In this document: piece by piece, positions 52,046-60,655 of the stretch
How positions within the stretch are numbered: the first letter of the stretch is position 1
Layout of the letters: each line of letters starts with the position of its first letter
NCBI RefSeq assembly: GCF_009834125.1
Contig: NZ_CP047146.1
Location: forward strand, 6,379,501 to 6,443,500
DNA length: 64,000 nt
Direction: 5' to 3'
Source of the DNA: Streptomyces sp. GS7
GTDB taxonomy: Bacteria; Actinomycetota; Actinomycetes; Streptomycetales; Streptomycetaceae
Program-made: the position numbers and the translations under genes
The notes under the pieces: model-generated
What the model saw: only the letters and a program-made list of their open reading frames with translations
Databases searched by the model: none
What the model was told of the DNA's origin: nothing

Positions 52046-53734
52046 ATGCACATGCCCGAGGACGCCCAGGACCTCGTCTCCGGCGGGCACTTGGTCGCCA
52101 AGGCGCTCAAGGCGGAGGGGGTCGACGTCATCTACACCCTCTGCGGCGGCCACATCATCGACATCTACGACGGCTGCGTCGACGAGGGCATCGACGTGGT
52201 GGACGTACGCCATGAGCAGGTCGCCGCGCATGCCGCGGACGGCCGTGCCCGGCTCACCGGGCGGCCCGGCTGCGCGGTGGTCACCGCGGGTCCCGGCACC
52301 ACCGACGCGGTCACCGGAGTCGCCAACGCCTTCCGGGCCGAGTCGCCGATGCTGCTGATCGGTGGTCAGGGCGCCCGCACCCAGCACAAGATGGGCTCGC
52401 TCCAGGACCTCCCGCATGTCGAGATGATGACGCCGATCACCAAGTTCGCCGCCACCGTCCCGGACACCGCGCGCGTCGCCGACATGGTCTCGATGGCGTT
52501 CCGCGAGTGCTACCACGGCGCGCCCGGCCCCTCCTTCCTGGAGATCCCGCGCGATGTGCTGGACGCCGAGGTGCCCGTCGCGCAGGCCCGGATCCCGCAG
52601 GCCGGGCGCTATCGGGCCTCGACCCGCTCGGCCGGCGACCCCGAGGCCGTGGCGCGGCTGGCCGACCTGCTGGTGCACGCCGAGAAGCCGGCGATCCTGC
52701 TCGGCAGCCAGGTGTGGACGACGCGCGGCACCGCCGCCGCCATCGACCTCGTCCGGACCCTGAACATCCCGGCGTACATGAACGGCGCCGGGCGCGGCAC
52801 GCTGCCGCCCGGGGATCCGCACCACTTCCAGCTGTCGCGCCGGTACGCGTTCGGCCACGCCGACGTCCTGGTCGTCGTGGGCACGCCCTTCGACTTCCGG
52901 ATGGGGTACGGCAGGCGGCTGTCGCCGGACGCGGCGGTGGTGCAGATCGATCTGGACTACCGGACGGTGGGCCGGAACCGCGACATCGACCTCGGGATCG
53001 TCGGGGACGCGGGGCTGGTTCTGGCGTCGGTCGCCGCCGCCGCGTCGGGCCGGATCGACGGCGGCGCGGCCCGCCGCAAGGAGTGGCTCGACGAGCTGCG
53101 GGCCGTCGAACAGGCCGCACTGGACCGGCGGTTGCCGCAGCTGCGGTCCGGCGCCTCCCCCATCCATCCCTACCGGCTGGTCAGCGAGATCAACGACTTC
53201 CTGACCGAGGACTCGATCTACATCGGCGACGGCGGCGACATCGTCACCTTCTCCGGGCAGGTGGTGCAGCCCAGGTCGCCCGGCCACTGGATGGACCCGG
53301 GCCCGCTGGGCACCCTCGGCGTCGGGATCCCCTTCGTCCTCGCCGCCAAGCAGGCCCGGCCGGACAAGGAGGTGGTCGCGCTGTTCGGCGACGGTGCGTT
53401 CAGCCTGACCGGCTGGGACTTCGAGACCCTGGTCCGCTACGACCTCCCGTTCGTCGGCGTCGTCGGCAACAACTCCTCGATGAACCAGATCCGTTACGGC
53501 CAGAAGGCCAGGTACGGCGCGTCGCGCGAGCGGGTCGGCAACACCCTCGGCGATGTGCCCTACGACAAGTTCGCCCAGATGCTTGGCGGTTACGGCGAGG
53601 AGGTCCGCGACCCGGCGGACATCGGGCCGGCGCTCCGCCGGGCGCGGGAGTCCGGGAAGCCCTCGCTGATCAACGTATGGGTGGACCCGGACGCCTACGC
53701 CCCAGGAACCGTGAACCAGACCATGTACAAGTAG
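52046..53734 (+). CDS. Oxalyl-CoA decarboxylase-like ThDP enzyme
   Basis: A thiamine-diphosphate enzyme of 562 residues. The N-terminal pyrimidine-binding domain carries the catalytic Glu in [16 protein letters not shown]. The central domain is normal. The C-terminal domain has the cofactor motif [20 protein letters not shown] followed by [12 protein letters not shown] (GDG to NN). By sequence alone it could be called acetolactate synthase or 2-hydroxyacyl-CoA lyase. I prefer oxalyl-CoA decarboxylase because the next two genes are a formyl-CoA transferase and an OFA transporter. In that role it turns oxalyl-CoA into formyl-CoA and CO2 in the cytoplasm. The ATG at 52046 has GGAAGGG upstream. 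First gene of a three-gene operon. Confidence 0.75.
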   Translation: MHMPEDAQDLVSGGHLVAKALKAEGVDVIYTLCGGHIIDIYDGCVDEGIDVVDVRHEQVAAHAADGRARLTGRPGCAVVTAGPGTTDAVTGVANAFRAESPMLLIGGQGARTQHKMGSLQDLPHVEMMTPITKFAATVPDTARVADMVSMAFRECYHGAPGPSFLEIPRDVLDAEVPVAQARIPQAGRYRASTRSAGDPEAVARLADLLVHAEKPAILLGSQVWTTRGTAAAIDLVRTLNIPAYMNGAGRGTLPPGDPHHFQLSRRYAFGHADVLVVVGTPFDFRMGYGRRLSPDAAVVQIDLDYRTVGRNRDIDLGIVGDAGLVLASVAAAASGRIDGGAARRKEWLDELRAVEQAALDRRLPQLRSGASPIHPYRLVSEINDFLTEDSIYIGDGGDIVTFSGQVVQPRSPGHWMDPGPLGTLGVGIPFVLAAKQARPDKEVVALFGDGAFSLTGWDFETLVRYDLPFVGVVGNNSSMNQIRYGQKARYGASRERVGNTLGDVPYDKFAQMLGGYGEEVRDPADIGPALRRARESGKPSLINVWVDPDAYAPGTVNQTMYK

Positions 53735-53747
53735 GAGGGAGCCCGTC

Positions 53748-54977
53748 GTGACCAAGGCCCTCGACGGTATTCGCGTCCTCGACATGACGCATGTTCAGTC
53801 CGGGCCGTCCGCAACGCAGTTGCTCGCCTGGCTCGGTGCGGACGTCGTCAAGCTGGAGGCCACCACCGGTGACATCACGCGCGGCCAGCTGCGCGACATC
53901 CCGGACGTGGACTCCCTCTACTTCACGATGCTCAACTGCAACAAGCGCAGCATCACCCTCGACACCAGGACCGCCCGCGGCAAGGAGCTGCTGACCGAGC
54001 TGATCCGCCGCAGCGACGTCCTCGTGGAGAACTTCGGTCCGGGCGCGGTGGACCGCATGGGCTTCACCTGGGAACGGATCCGGGAGATCAACCCGCGGAT
54101 CGTCTACGCCAGCATCAAGGGCTTCGGCGAGGGCCCGTACACCGACTTCAAGGCGTACGAGGTGGTGGCCCAGGCGATGGGCGGTTCGATGGCCACCACC
54201 GGCTTCGCGGACGGGCCGCCGCTGGCGACCGGGGCGCAGATCGGCGACTCGGGGACCGGTGTGCACTGCGTGGCCGGGATCCTCGCCGCGCTCTACCAGC
54301 GGACCTCGACCGGCCGCGGACAGCGGGTCAGGGTCGCCATGCAGCATGCCGTGCTCAACCTCTGCCGCGTCAAGATCCGCGACCAACAGCGCCTGGAACA
54401 CGGGCCGTTGACGGAGTACCCGAACGACAGCTTCGGCGACGAGGTGCCGCGCAGCGGCAATGCCAGCGGCGGCGGGCAGCCGGGGTGGGCGGTGCGGTGC
54501 GCACCGGGCGGGCCCAACGACTACGTCTACGTGATCGTGCAGCCGGTCGGCTGGCGACCGCTCACCGAGCTGATCGGGCGGCCCGAGCTGGCCGAGGACC
54601 CGGACTGGGCGACGCCGCAGGCCCGGCTGCCCCGGCTGGCGAAGATGTTCCAGCTGATCGAGGAGTGGAGCGGCACCCTGCCCAAGTGGGAGGTGCTGGA
54701 GCGGCTGAACGCGCACGGCATCCCCTGCGGGCCGATCCTGTCGACCAAGGAGATCGTCGAGGACGCCTCGCTGGCCGCCGACGAGATGGTCGTCCGGGTC
54801 GAGCACCCCGAGCGCGGCCCGTTCACCACCGTCGGCTCACCGCTGAAACTGTCCGACTCCCCCGTCGAGATCAGCCGTTCCCCGCTGCTGGGCGAGCACA
54901 ACGAAGAGGTCTACGGGGGCGAGCTGGGGCTGGACGACGAGGAGCTGCGACTGCTGAGGGCGAGCGGGGTGATCTGA
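53748..54977 (+). CDS. frc: Formyl-CoA:oxalate CoA-transferase (CaiB/BaiF family)
   Basis: A class III CoA-transferase of 409 residues. It opens with [20 protein letters not shown] and has the nucleotide-side pattern [20 protein letters not shown]. The catalytic Asp is expected in [20 protein letters not shown], where formyl-CoA transferases have [27 protein letters not shown] is the glycine-rich loop that covers the active site in Frc. It passes CoA from formyl-CoA to oxalate, giving oxalyl-CoA and formate. GTG start with GGAGGGA upstream, 13 bases after the decarboxylase stop. Family assignment is firm; substrate follows from the loop motif and neighbours. Confidence 0.88.
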   Translation: MTKALDGIRVLDMTHVQSGPSATQLLAWLGADVVKLEATTGDITRGQLRDIPDVDSLYFTMLNCNKRSITLDTRTARGKELLTELIRRSDVLVENFGPGAVDRMGFTWERIREINPRIVYASIKGFGEGPYTDFKAYEVVAQAMGGSMATTGFADGPPLATGAQIGDSGTGVHCVAGILAALYQRTSTGRGQRVRVAMQHAVLNLCRVKIRDQQRLEHGPLTEYPNDSFGDEVPRSGNASGGGQPGWAVRCAPGGPNDYVYVIVQPVGWRPLTELIGRPELAEDPDWATPQARLPRLAKMFQLIEEWSGTLPKWEVLERLNAHGIPCGPILSTKEIVEDASLAADEMVVRVEHPERGPFTTVGSPLKLSDSPVEISRSPLLGEHNEEVYGGELGLDDEELRLLRASGVI

Positions 54978-55046
54978 TGGGGCTTCGGGCACCGGGGGCG
55001 CGCTGACCGGGTTCTTTCGATCCAAGGGGAATCCGAGGGGAACGAC

Positions 55047-56450
55047 GTGACCGACCTCGCGCCGGACGGCACACCAGGCGGCAGCCTCAACTACCGGGAG
55101 ATCACCGACGGCAGGGGCCGGGTCTACCGGGTCGGCGAGACCGACCGCGAACTGCTCGGCGGCCGCTCCCGGAAACTGATGGTGTATCTGCCGTGGCTCG
55201 CGATGATGGCCATCAGCGTGTCCGAGTACGCCTACGGATCCGCCGAGGACACCCTCTCGCACGCCCACCACTGGGCACAGGGTGATGCCTTCTGGGTCCT
55301 GAGCGTCTGGGTGTTCTTCCAGGCCGGGATCGCCTTTCCGGCGGGCTGGCTGCGGGAGCGCGGAGTCCTCACCGCCCGGCGGGCGATGTTCCTCGGTGCG
55401 GCCCTGAGCCTGCTCGGCTTCGTCGCCCTCTCGCATCTGGGCGGCGTCCTGCCGGTGATCTGCGGCTTCGGCGTCCTCGGCGGGATCGGCTCCGGACTCG
55501 TCTACGCCACCTGCATCAACATGGTGGGAAAGTGGTTTCCGGAGCGCCGGGGCGCCCGGACCGGATTCGTCAACGGCGGATTCGCCTACGGCGCGCTGCC
55601 GTTCATCTTCCTCTTCAACTACGCCTTCGACACCGGCGACTTCCACGAGGTGCTGGACCTCATCGGGGTCTATGTGCTGATCGTCGTGGCGGGCTGCGCC
55701 TGGTTCTTCAAGGACCCGCCGAAGAACTGGTGGCCCCCGGACATCGACCCGCCGCACTGCGGCGGCAACGCGAGAAGCGCGGCGGGCCCGGTCAAGAACC
55801 CGCCGGCGGCACGGCAGTTCACGCCCGGCGAGGCCGTCCGCAGCGGAATGCTTCCGTTGATATGGGTCAGCGTCGTCCTGACCGCCGGCGTCTCCGTCTT
55901 CGGGATCTCCTTCCAGGTGGACTTCGCCAGGGAGGTGGGATTCGGCCCGCTGGTGGCGGCCTCGTCCATGGGCCTGATGTCCGTCGTCAACGGCGTCGGA
56001 CGGGCCGTGGTCGGCTGGCTCTCGGACCTCTGGGGCCGGAAGTCCACGCTGGTGTTCGTCATCGTCGCCCTGGGCCTGGCGCAGTTCGGCGTGATCTGGG
56101 CCGGTGACATCCACAGCGAAGGGCTGTTCCTGGCCTTCGCCTTTCTCTCCGGCTTCGGGGGCGGCGCCTTCTACCCGCTCTTCGCGGCCCTGACCCCCGA
56201 CTACTTCGGCGAGAACCACAACGCCACCACCTACGGCCTGGTCTACAGCGGAAAGCTCGTCAGCGGCCTGTTCGGCGGCGGCCTCGGCTCCCTGGTCGTC
56301 ACCGCCTGGGGCTACGACGGCGCCTACGCCCTGGCCGGCGGCGTCTCCATGGTGGCGGCGGTCTTCGCCCTCCTGCTCCACCCGCCGGGAGGCACCGGCG
56401 TCCGCGACGTCACGCCCGATCCCCGCCCGATCGGCCGGGAGACGATCTGA
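55047..56450 (+). CDS. OFA-type major facilitator transporter (oxalate/formate)
   Basis: A membrane transporter of 467 residues with about 12 helices. It begins in the cytoplasm (residues 1-45), and the first helices include YLPWLAMMAISVSEYAYGSA and FWVLSVWVFFQAGIAFPAGW. The conserved GFGVLGGIGSGLVYATCINMVGKWFP and the glycine-rich SGFGGGAFYPLFAALTPDYF match the oxalate:formate antiporter family. The GTG at 55047 has GAGGGGAAC upstream and follows the transferase by 69 bases. Together with the two preceding genes it makes a complete oxalate uptake and breakdown set. Exchange of oxalate for formate is known for characterised relatives; direction and substrate here are inferred. Confidence 0.85.
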   Translation: MTDLAPDGTPGGSLNYREITDGRGRVYRVGETDRELLGGRSRKLMVYLPWLAMMAISVSEYAYGSAEDTLSHAHHWAQGDAFWVLSVWVFFQAGIAFPAGWLRERGVLTARRAMFLGAALSLLGFVALSHLGGVLPVICGFGVLGGIGSGLVYATCINMVGKWFPERRGARTGFVNGGFAYGALPFIFLFNYAFDTGDFHEVLDLIGVYVLIVVAGCAWFFKDPPKNWWPPDIDPPHCGGNARSAAGPVKNPPAARQFTPGEAVRSGMLPLIWVSVVLTAGVSVFGISFQVDFAREVGFGPLVAASSMGLMSVVNGVGRAVVGWLSDLWGRKSTLVFVIVALGLAQFGVIWAGDIHSEGLFLAFAFLSGFGGGAFYPLFAALTPDYFGENHNATTYGLVYSGKLVSGLFGGGLGSLVVTAWGYDGAYALAGGVSMVAAVFALLLHPPGGTGVRDVTPDPRPIGRETI

Positions 56451-56521
56451 ACGGCGACCCGGGAACGCGTCGGGCCGGGCGCCCGGCACCGGGAGGACTC
56501 CCGGCGGGGCGCCCGGCCCTG

Positions 56522-56566
56522 CGAGACCCCTCAGACCGAGACCCCTCAGACCGAGACCCTTCAGAC
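56522..56566. repeat. Three tandem 15-bp repeats
   Basis: CGAGACCCCTCAGAC is repeated three times without gaps (56522-56536, 56537-56551, 56552-56566), the third copy with one change (C to T). The last copy contains the stop codon of the chorismate mutase gene. The array lies between two convergent genes and probably arose by slippage. Confidence 0.85.
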
Positions 56567-56929
56567 CGCGTCGTGCGCGGTCTCTTCCCCGTTGGTGCGG
56601 TCGGCGATGGCGCGGTGGTGGCGGACGACCTCGTCGATGATGAAGTTGAGGAACTTCTCGGCGAAGGCGGGGTCGAGGCGGGCGTCCTCGGCCAGGCGGC
56701 GGAGGCGTTCGATCTGGGCGGCCTCGCGGGCCGGGTCGGCGGGCGGCAGGCTGTGCCGGGCCTTGAGCTCGCCGACCTGCTGGGTGCACTTGAAGCGTTC
56801 GGCGAGCAGGTGCACCAGCGCCGCGTCGAGGTTGTCGATGCTGCCGCGCAGGTAGAGCAGCTGCTCGCGGGCCGCCTGGTCGGCGACGGAGGTGGCGTCG
56901 CCGACCGCCGGTGCTGTCCCTTCGCTCAT
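56561..56929 (-). CDS. Chorismate mutase (AroQ type)
   Basis: A helical protein of 122 residues matching AroQ-class chorismate mutases, which convert chorismate to prephenate. The first long helix holds LRGSIDNLDAALVHLLAERF with the first active-site Arg. KCTQQVGELKARHSLPPADP carries the Lys region, and AREAAQIERLRRLAEDARLD has the second helix. FLNFIIDEVVRHHRAI is the last helix. Length and spacing are normal. The ATG at 56929 leaves about 20 disordered residues before the domain; an earlier in-frame start at 56998 exists. It stands alone between the OFA transporter (convergent) and the GntR gene and has no evident link to oxalate. Confidence 0.88.
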   Translation of the reverse strand: MSEGTAPAVGDATSVADQAAREQLLYLRGSIDNLDAALVHLLAERFKCTQQVGELKARHSLPPADPAREAAQIERLRRLAEDARLDPAFAEKFLNFIIDEVVRHHRAIADRTNGEETAHDAV

Positions 56930-57074
56930 GTGCGTCTCGCCGTCTCTGGTCGGTTGTGGGGCTGTGTCCGCGATGCGGTACCGCGTGATCGTCTGCACAT
57001 TACCCGGACCGCGGCGAGTGATTCGTGCCGGTCTCGCGGATCGGACGGGGCGCGGAAGCCGTCCGGCCCGTGCG

Positions 57075-57758
57075 TCAGGCGCCGTCGCGCCTGCGCTCGT
57101 GGTACGTACGCCGGGTGTGCTCGGTGTGCGCGCGCATCACGGCGGTGGCGCGCGCCTCGTCGCCGTCGGCGATCGCCGCGATCAGCTCGCGGTGCTCGGT
57201 CCAGGACTGCTTGCCGCGCTGCCGGGCCACCGGAGTGTAGTACCAGCGCACCCGCCGACCGACCTGTTCGGCCAGCTCCGCGAGCACCGCGTTGCCGGCC
57301 AACTCCATGACCTTGGCGTGGAATTGCGCGTTGCACACCACCGCGGCATCCACGTCGTCGTCGCGGACGGCGCGCTCGCCCCGCTCGCACAGACCCGCCA
57401 GCTCCGCGACCCCGGACGCGTCCGCATGCGCCGCGGCGAGCCGGGCGGCCTCCGCCTCCAGCAGCGTACGGACCGTCAGCAGCTGGTCGGCCTCCTCCTC
57501 GGTGGGCTCGTGGACGAAGGCGCCCTGCGCGGGCCGCAGATCGACCCAGCCGTCGGTGTTCAGCCGCTGGAGCGCCTCGCGGACCGGCTGCCGGGAGACC
57601 CCGAGATGGCCCGCGAGTTCGCTCTCGACCAGGTGCTGGCCGGGTCGCAGCGCGCGGGTGGTGATGAGTTCGAGCAGCGCCTCGTAGACGCGCTCGCGGA
57701 GCGGGCCGGGGCGTTCGAGCTTCGGCACGGTTCCCTGCGGTAGCCCTGTGGACAGCAT
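57075..57758 (-). CDS. GntR-family regulator, FadR/FCD subfamily
   Basis: A regulator of 227 residues. The winged helix-turn-helix spans about residues 15-80 (LRERVYEALLELITTRALRP, ESELAGHLGVSRQPVREALQ, RLNTDGWVDLRPAQGAFV). The FCD effector domain follows (LLTVRTLLEAEAARLAAAHA, then HRELIAAIADGDEARATAVM with the usual metal-binding His near the end). The ATG at 57758 has GGAGGGGGA upstream. It is transcribed away from fdhD and lies near the oxalate operon, whose promoter shares a TCGTCNACWG site with its own. It is therefore the likely regulator of both. The FCD ligand could be a small carboxylate such as oxalate; this is inference. Confidence 0.88.
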   Translation of the reverse strand: MLSTGLPQGTVPKLERPGPLRERVYEALLELITTRALRPGQHLVESELAGHLGVSRQPVREALQRLNTDGWVDLRPAQGAFVHEPTEEEADQLLTVRTLLEAEAARLAAAHADASGVAELAGLCERGERAVRDDDVDAAVVCNAQFHAKVMELAGNAVLAELAEQVGRRVRWYYTPVARQRGKQSWTEHRELIAAIADGDEARATAVMRAHTEHTRRTYHERRRDGA

Positions 57759-57783
57759 CGAGGTCCCCCTCCGCAATTGGTTA

Positions 57784-57793
57784 TCGTCTACAG
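57784..57793. promoter_or_regulatory. Candidate GntR autoregulatory site
   Basis: TCGTCTACAG lies 26 bases before the gntR start on the upstream side and differs at two positions from TCGTCGACTG in the oxalate operon promoter. Both approach the FadR-type TNGTNNACNA pattern. The surrounding bases (57776-57800) are A/T-rich for this genome. Confidence 0.45.
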
Positions 57794-58036
57794 TCTACTG
57801 AGCACGGCCCGCGCCCCCCGGTCCGAGCCGCCCGCCGCACCTCCCGCCGAGCCGATCGGGCACCTGCCCGCCGCGGAGCAGGCCGCCACCGCACGCTCCC
57901 GGTGCAGGACAATGAGATCGCCGAGGTCGCCGCAGCGCACGACGACCCGGTGGCCCGCGGCACCCTCCGTATCAAGGGTCGCTTCGGCCACCCGCACGAC
58001 AGCAGCACCGAATCCGACGAGTGGGACTGGTCAGAC

Positions 58037-58891
58037 ATGGGACGGGTCACTGAGCGACGCCGCGTCATCCGCATCCGCGACGGTGCCGTGAGCACCCGTC
58101 CGGACACCCTGGTCACCGAGGAGCCGCTGGAGATACGCCTGGGCGGCAAGCCGCTGGCGATCACCATGCGGACCCCCGGCGACGACTTCGCACTGGCCGC
58201 GGGCTTCCTCGTCAGCGAGGGCGTGCTCGCGCGCGCCGACGAGCTGGCCAACATCGTCTACTGCGCGGGGGCCACGGAAGACGGTAGGAACACCTACAAC
58301 GTCGTGGACGTCCGGCTGGCCGAGGGGGTACCCCTCCCGGACATCACGCTGGAGCGGAACGTCTACACGACGTCGTCCTGCGGTCTGTGCGGCAAGGCCA
58401 GCCTGGACGCGGTCCGCACCATCGCGCGCTGGCCGCTGGACTCCCCCTCCGGCGACCCGGTCCGTATCGACCCGGCGACGCTGGCGGCCCTGCCCGACCG
58501 GCTGCGGGCCGCGCAGCGCGTCTTCGAGCGGACCGGGGGCCTGCATGCCGCCGCGCTGTTCACCGCGGACGGCGAACTGCTGGACATACGGGAGGACGTG
58601 GGGCGGCACAACGCGGTGGACAAGATCGTCGGGCGGGCGCTCCAGGACGGCCGGCTGCCGCTGTCGTCGTGTGTGCTGATGGTCTCCGGGCGGGCGTCGT
58701 TCGAGCTGGCGCAGAAGGCCGTGATGGCCGGCATCCCCGTCCTGGCCGCGGTCTCCGCCCCATCGTCGCTGGCCGTCGACCTGGCCGCCGAGACCGGGCT
58801 GACGCTGGTCGGGTTCCTGCGCGGCGCCTCTATGAACGTGTACGCGGGCGAGCACCGGCTCGCCCTGGGGACGGCGGCCACCACGGGCTGA
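58037..58891 (+). CDS. fdhD: FdhD sulfurtransferase for formate dehydrogenase
   Basis: FdhD carries sulfur from a cysteine desulfurase to the molybdenum cofactor of formate dehydrogenase. The protein has 284 residues from the ATG at 58037, beginning MGRVTERRRVIRIRDG as in other actinobacterial FdhD. The sulfur-carrying CxxC is TTSSCGLCGKASLD. GGLHAAALFTADGELLDIRE, DVGRHNAVDKIVGRAL and LMVSGRASFELAQKA are the conserved cofactor-binding blocks. The frame is open upstream to 57902 but that part is unlike FdhD. Formate is the product of the oxalate genes nearby, which makes the location sensible although no formate dehydrogenase gene is in the window. Confidence 0.95.
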   Translation: MGRVTERRRVIRIRDGAVSTRPDTLVTEEPLEIRLGGKPLAITMRTPGDDFALAAGFLVSEGVLARADELANIVYCAGATEDGRNTYNVVDVRLAEGVPLPDITLERNVYTTSSCGLCGKASLDAVRTIARWPLDSPSGDPVRIDPATLAALPDRLRAAQRVFERTGGLHAAALFTADGELLDIREDVGRHNAVDKIVGRALQDGRLPLSSCVLMVSGRASFELAQKAVMAGIPVLAAVSAPSSLAVDLAAETGLTLVGFLRGASMNVYAGEHRLALGTAATTG

Positions 58892-58905
58892 GACCGCCCG
58901 GCCGG

Positions 58906-59349
58906 TCATTCCCCCGGGGATACGATCCGGGTCAGCAGCGCGACCAGCTGCGCCCGTTCCTCCTCGCTCAGCGCGGCGGTCAGCTCGGCGTTGGCCGTGT
59001 CGCCGAGCCGCTGCGTACGGCGCAGCCGCCGCTCCCCCTCCGCCGAGATCTCCACGGCGTTCTTCCGCCGGTCCTTGGGGTCGGGGGTACGGGTGACCAG
59101 CCCGTCGCGCTGGAGGTCGTTGACGATCGCGACCATGTCCTTGGGGTCGATGCCCACCGTCCGGCCCAGCTCCGCCTGGGAGACCGGGCCGAGTTCGGCG
59201 ACCGCGGACAGCACGGCGTGATGCATCATCCGCATGCCTTCGGTGGCGAGCGCCTCGGCGACGAGCCGGTGGCCGCGGGCGGCGGCACGGCCCAGCAGCC
59301 AGCTGGGGAGGGCGCGGATACGGCTGGGGGCGTAGGGGGTGTCGGCCAT
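58906..59349 (-). CDS. MarR-family transcriptional regulator
   Basis: A regulator of 147 residues. It has an N-terminal dimerisation helix (RALPSWLLGRAAARGHRLVA) and the winged helix-turn-helix: MHHAVLSAVAELGPVSQAEL, then GRTVGIDPKDMVAIVNDLQR with the recognition helix, and DGLVTRTPDPKDRRKNAVEI as the wing. C-terminal helices follow (EEERAQLVALLTRIVSPGE). Length is typical. It is divergent from the quinone-oxidoreductase gene at 59498; the shared intergenic region contains a perfect inverted repeat. It very likely represses that gene and itself. It is convergent with fdhD, separated by 14 bases. Confidence 0.92.
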   Translation of the reverse strand: MADTPYAPSRIRALPSWLLGRAAARGHRLVAEALATEGMRMMHHAVLSAVAELGPVSQAELGRTVGIDPKDMVAIVNDLQRDGLVTRTPDPKDRRKNAVEISAEGERRLRRTQRLGDTANAELTAALSEEERAQLVALLTRIVSPGE

Positions 59350-59404
59350 GGGGCCACCGTACCGAGAATTTCATGGGAGGCACCAACATAGGGATTCCCA
59401 ACGA

Positions 59405-59429
59405 AAACCATTGGCAGCCCCAATGGTTT
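59405..59429. promoter_or_regulatory. Candidate MarR operator
   Basis: AAACCATTGG at 59405-59414 and its exact complement at 59420-59429 form a 10-bp inverted repeat with a 5-base spacer, midway between the divergent marR and oxidoreductase genes. A related imperfect CGTTGGGG/CCCAATG pair follows at about 59439-59454. Length and placement suit a MarR dimer site overlapping one or both promoters. Confidence 0.7.
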
Positions 59430-59497
59430 GTGGTTATCGTTGGGGCACCCAATGAAACCGGTCGGAGTGCGACCGACTCCCGTGGAGGTGACGGCCC

Positions 59498-60439
59498 ATG
59501 CGCCGCGTCCGATTCCATGCCTACGGCGGCCCCGAGGTCCTGCGCATGGAGGAGACCGAGGAGCCGGTACCCGGCCCCGGCGACCTCCTGGTGCGCACGG
59601 AGGCGATCGGCGTCACCCTGCCGTCGGTGCGGCAGGTGCGCGGCGACGGGAAGGGTGGCGGGGTGCCGCTGCCCGGGGTGCTCGGCGGGGAGATCGCGGG
59701 AGCGGTCATCGCGGTCGGGCCGGACGTCAGCGGCTTCGCCGTGGGCGACCGCGTCACCTCGCTCACCCTCACCGGCTCGTACGGCGAACTCGCCCTCGCG
59801 CCCGCCTTCCTGGCCAGCCGCATCCCCGACGGCGCGAGCGCGGTGCAGGCGGTGGCGCTGGTCCGCAGCGGGCATGTCGCGCTCGCCGCGCTCAGCACCG
59901 CCGCACCGGCCGCCGGCGAGTCCGTACTGATCACCGGCGCGGCCAGCGCCACCGGGCACCTCGCCGTCCAACTCGCCAAGCTCCAGGGGGTGCCGCGGGT
60001 GGTGGCCGCGGTCGGTTCCCCGGCCAAGGCGGAGTTCCTGTACGGGCTGGGCGCCGACGAGGTGGTGACCTACGACCAGGACTCCTGGGGCGAGCCGGCC
60101 GACATCGTGCTGGACGGCGTCGGCGGCGACCTGCTGCCGCGCGCGCTGGCGGCGCTCGCGCCCGGCGGGCGGCTGGTGTTCTTCAACTCCGGCGGCGGCA
60201 CGGTCCCGGCGTACGAACTGCTGGCGGGTGCGAAGACCATCACCGGACTGACCATGCGGCGCTTCTCGACCGTCCATCGGCAGCTGTACGCACAGCACCG
60301 CGAGCAGCTGTGGGAACTGGCCGGATCCGGCCGGCTGCGGGCCGCGGTGCACGCCGAACTGCCGCTGGCGGAGGCGGCGAAGGCGCACGAGATCATCGAG
60401 GCCAGGGCCAATCTCGGCAAGGTGGTCCTCCGGCCGTGA
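59498..60439 (+). CDS. Zinc-independent quinone oxidoreductase-like dehydrogenase (MDR family)
   Basis: A medium-chain reductase of 313 residues. The N-terminal GroES-like domain starts MRRVRFHAYGGPEVLRMEET and contains PGVLGGEIAGAVIAVGPDVS. The NADPH-binding Rossmann loop is SVLITGAASATGHLAVQLAK, where AxxGxxG-type quinone oxidoreductases differ from zinc alcohol dehydrogenases. No zinc-ligand cysteines are seen. DVVLDG-type and LAPGGRLVFFNSGGGT strands follow. It probably reduces quinones or enones with NADPH. ATG with GGAGGTGA upstream. Its promoter carries a MarR-type operator shared with the divergent regulator, so it is probably induced by an aromatic or electrophilic compound. Confidence 0.9.
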   Translation: MRRVRFHAYGGPEVLRMEETEEPVPGPGDLLVRTEAIGVTLPSVRQVRGDGKGGGVPLPGVLGGEIAGAVIAVGPDVSGFAVGDRVTSLTLTGSYGELALAPAFLASRIPDGASAVQAVALVRSGHVALAALSTAAPAAGESVLITGAASATGHLAVQLAKLQGVPRVVAAVGSPAKAEFLYGLGADEVVTYDQDSWGEPADIVLDGVGGDLLPRALAALAPGGRLVFFNSGGGTVPAYELLAGAKTITGLTMRRFSTVHRQLYAQHREQLWELAGSGRLRAAVHAELPLAEAAKAHEIIEARANLGKVVLRP

Positions 60440-60655
60440 CCCGTCCGGTACCCGCCGCCGCGCCCCCGCGCACCCCGGGCGGCGCACACGGCGCATCGCT
60501 CCCGTTCCGGGAGAGTGAATTCCGGCCCCCGCGCGGAGAACCGACGCAGGCTCCTTGTCGCGGTCCGCACGCGGCAGTAGCTTCCGTCGCACCTGCACAT
60601 AGGACGTTGGATGTCCTGATGACCCGACCCGATGCCTCGAAGGGCAGGCCGGACC

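Noticed and set aside
52046..53734. Annotation as acetolactate synthase
   Set aside because: The ThDP fold is shared, but the adjacent formyl-CoA transferase and OFA transporter, and the absence of a small regulatory subunit gene, favour oxalyl-CoA decarboxylase.
58031..60598. Long minus-strand open frame opposite fdhD and the oxidoreductase
   Set aside because: Shadow of fdhD, marR and the oxidoreductase; no motif and no ribosome site.
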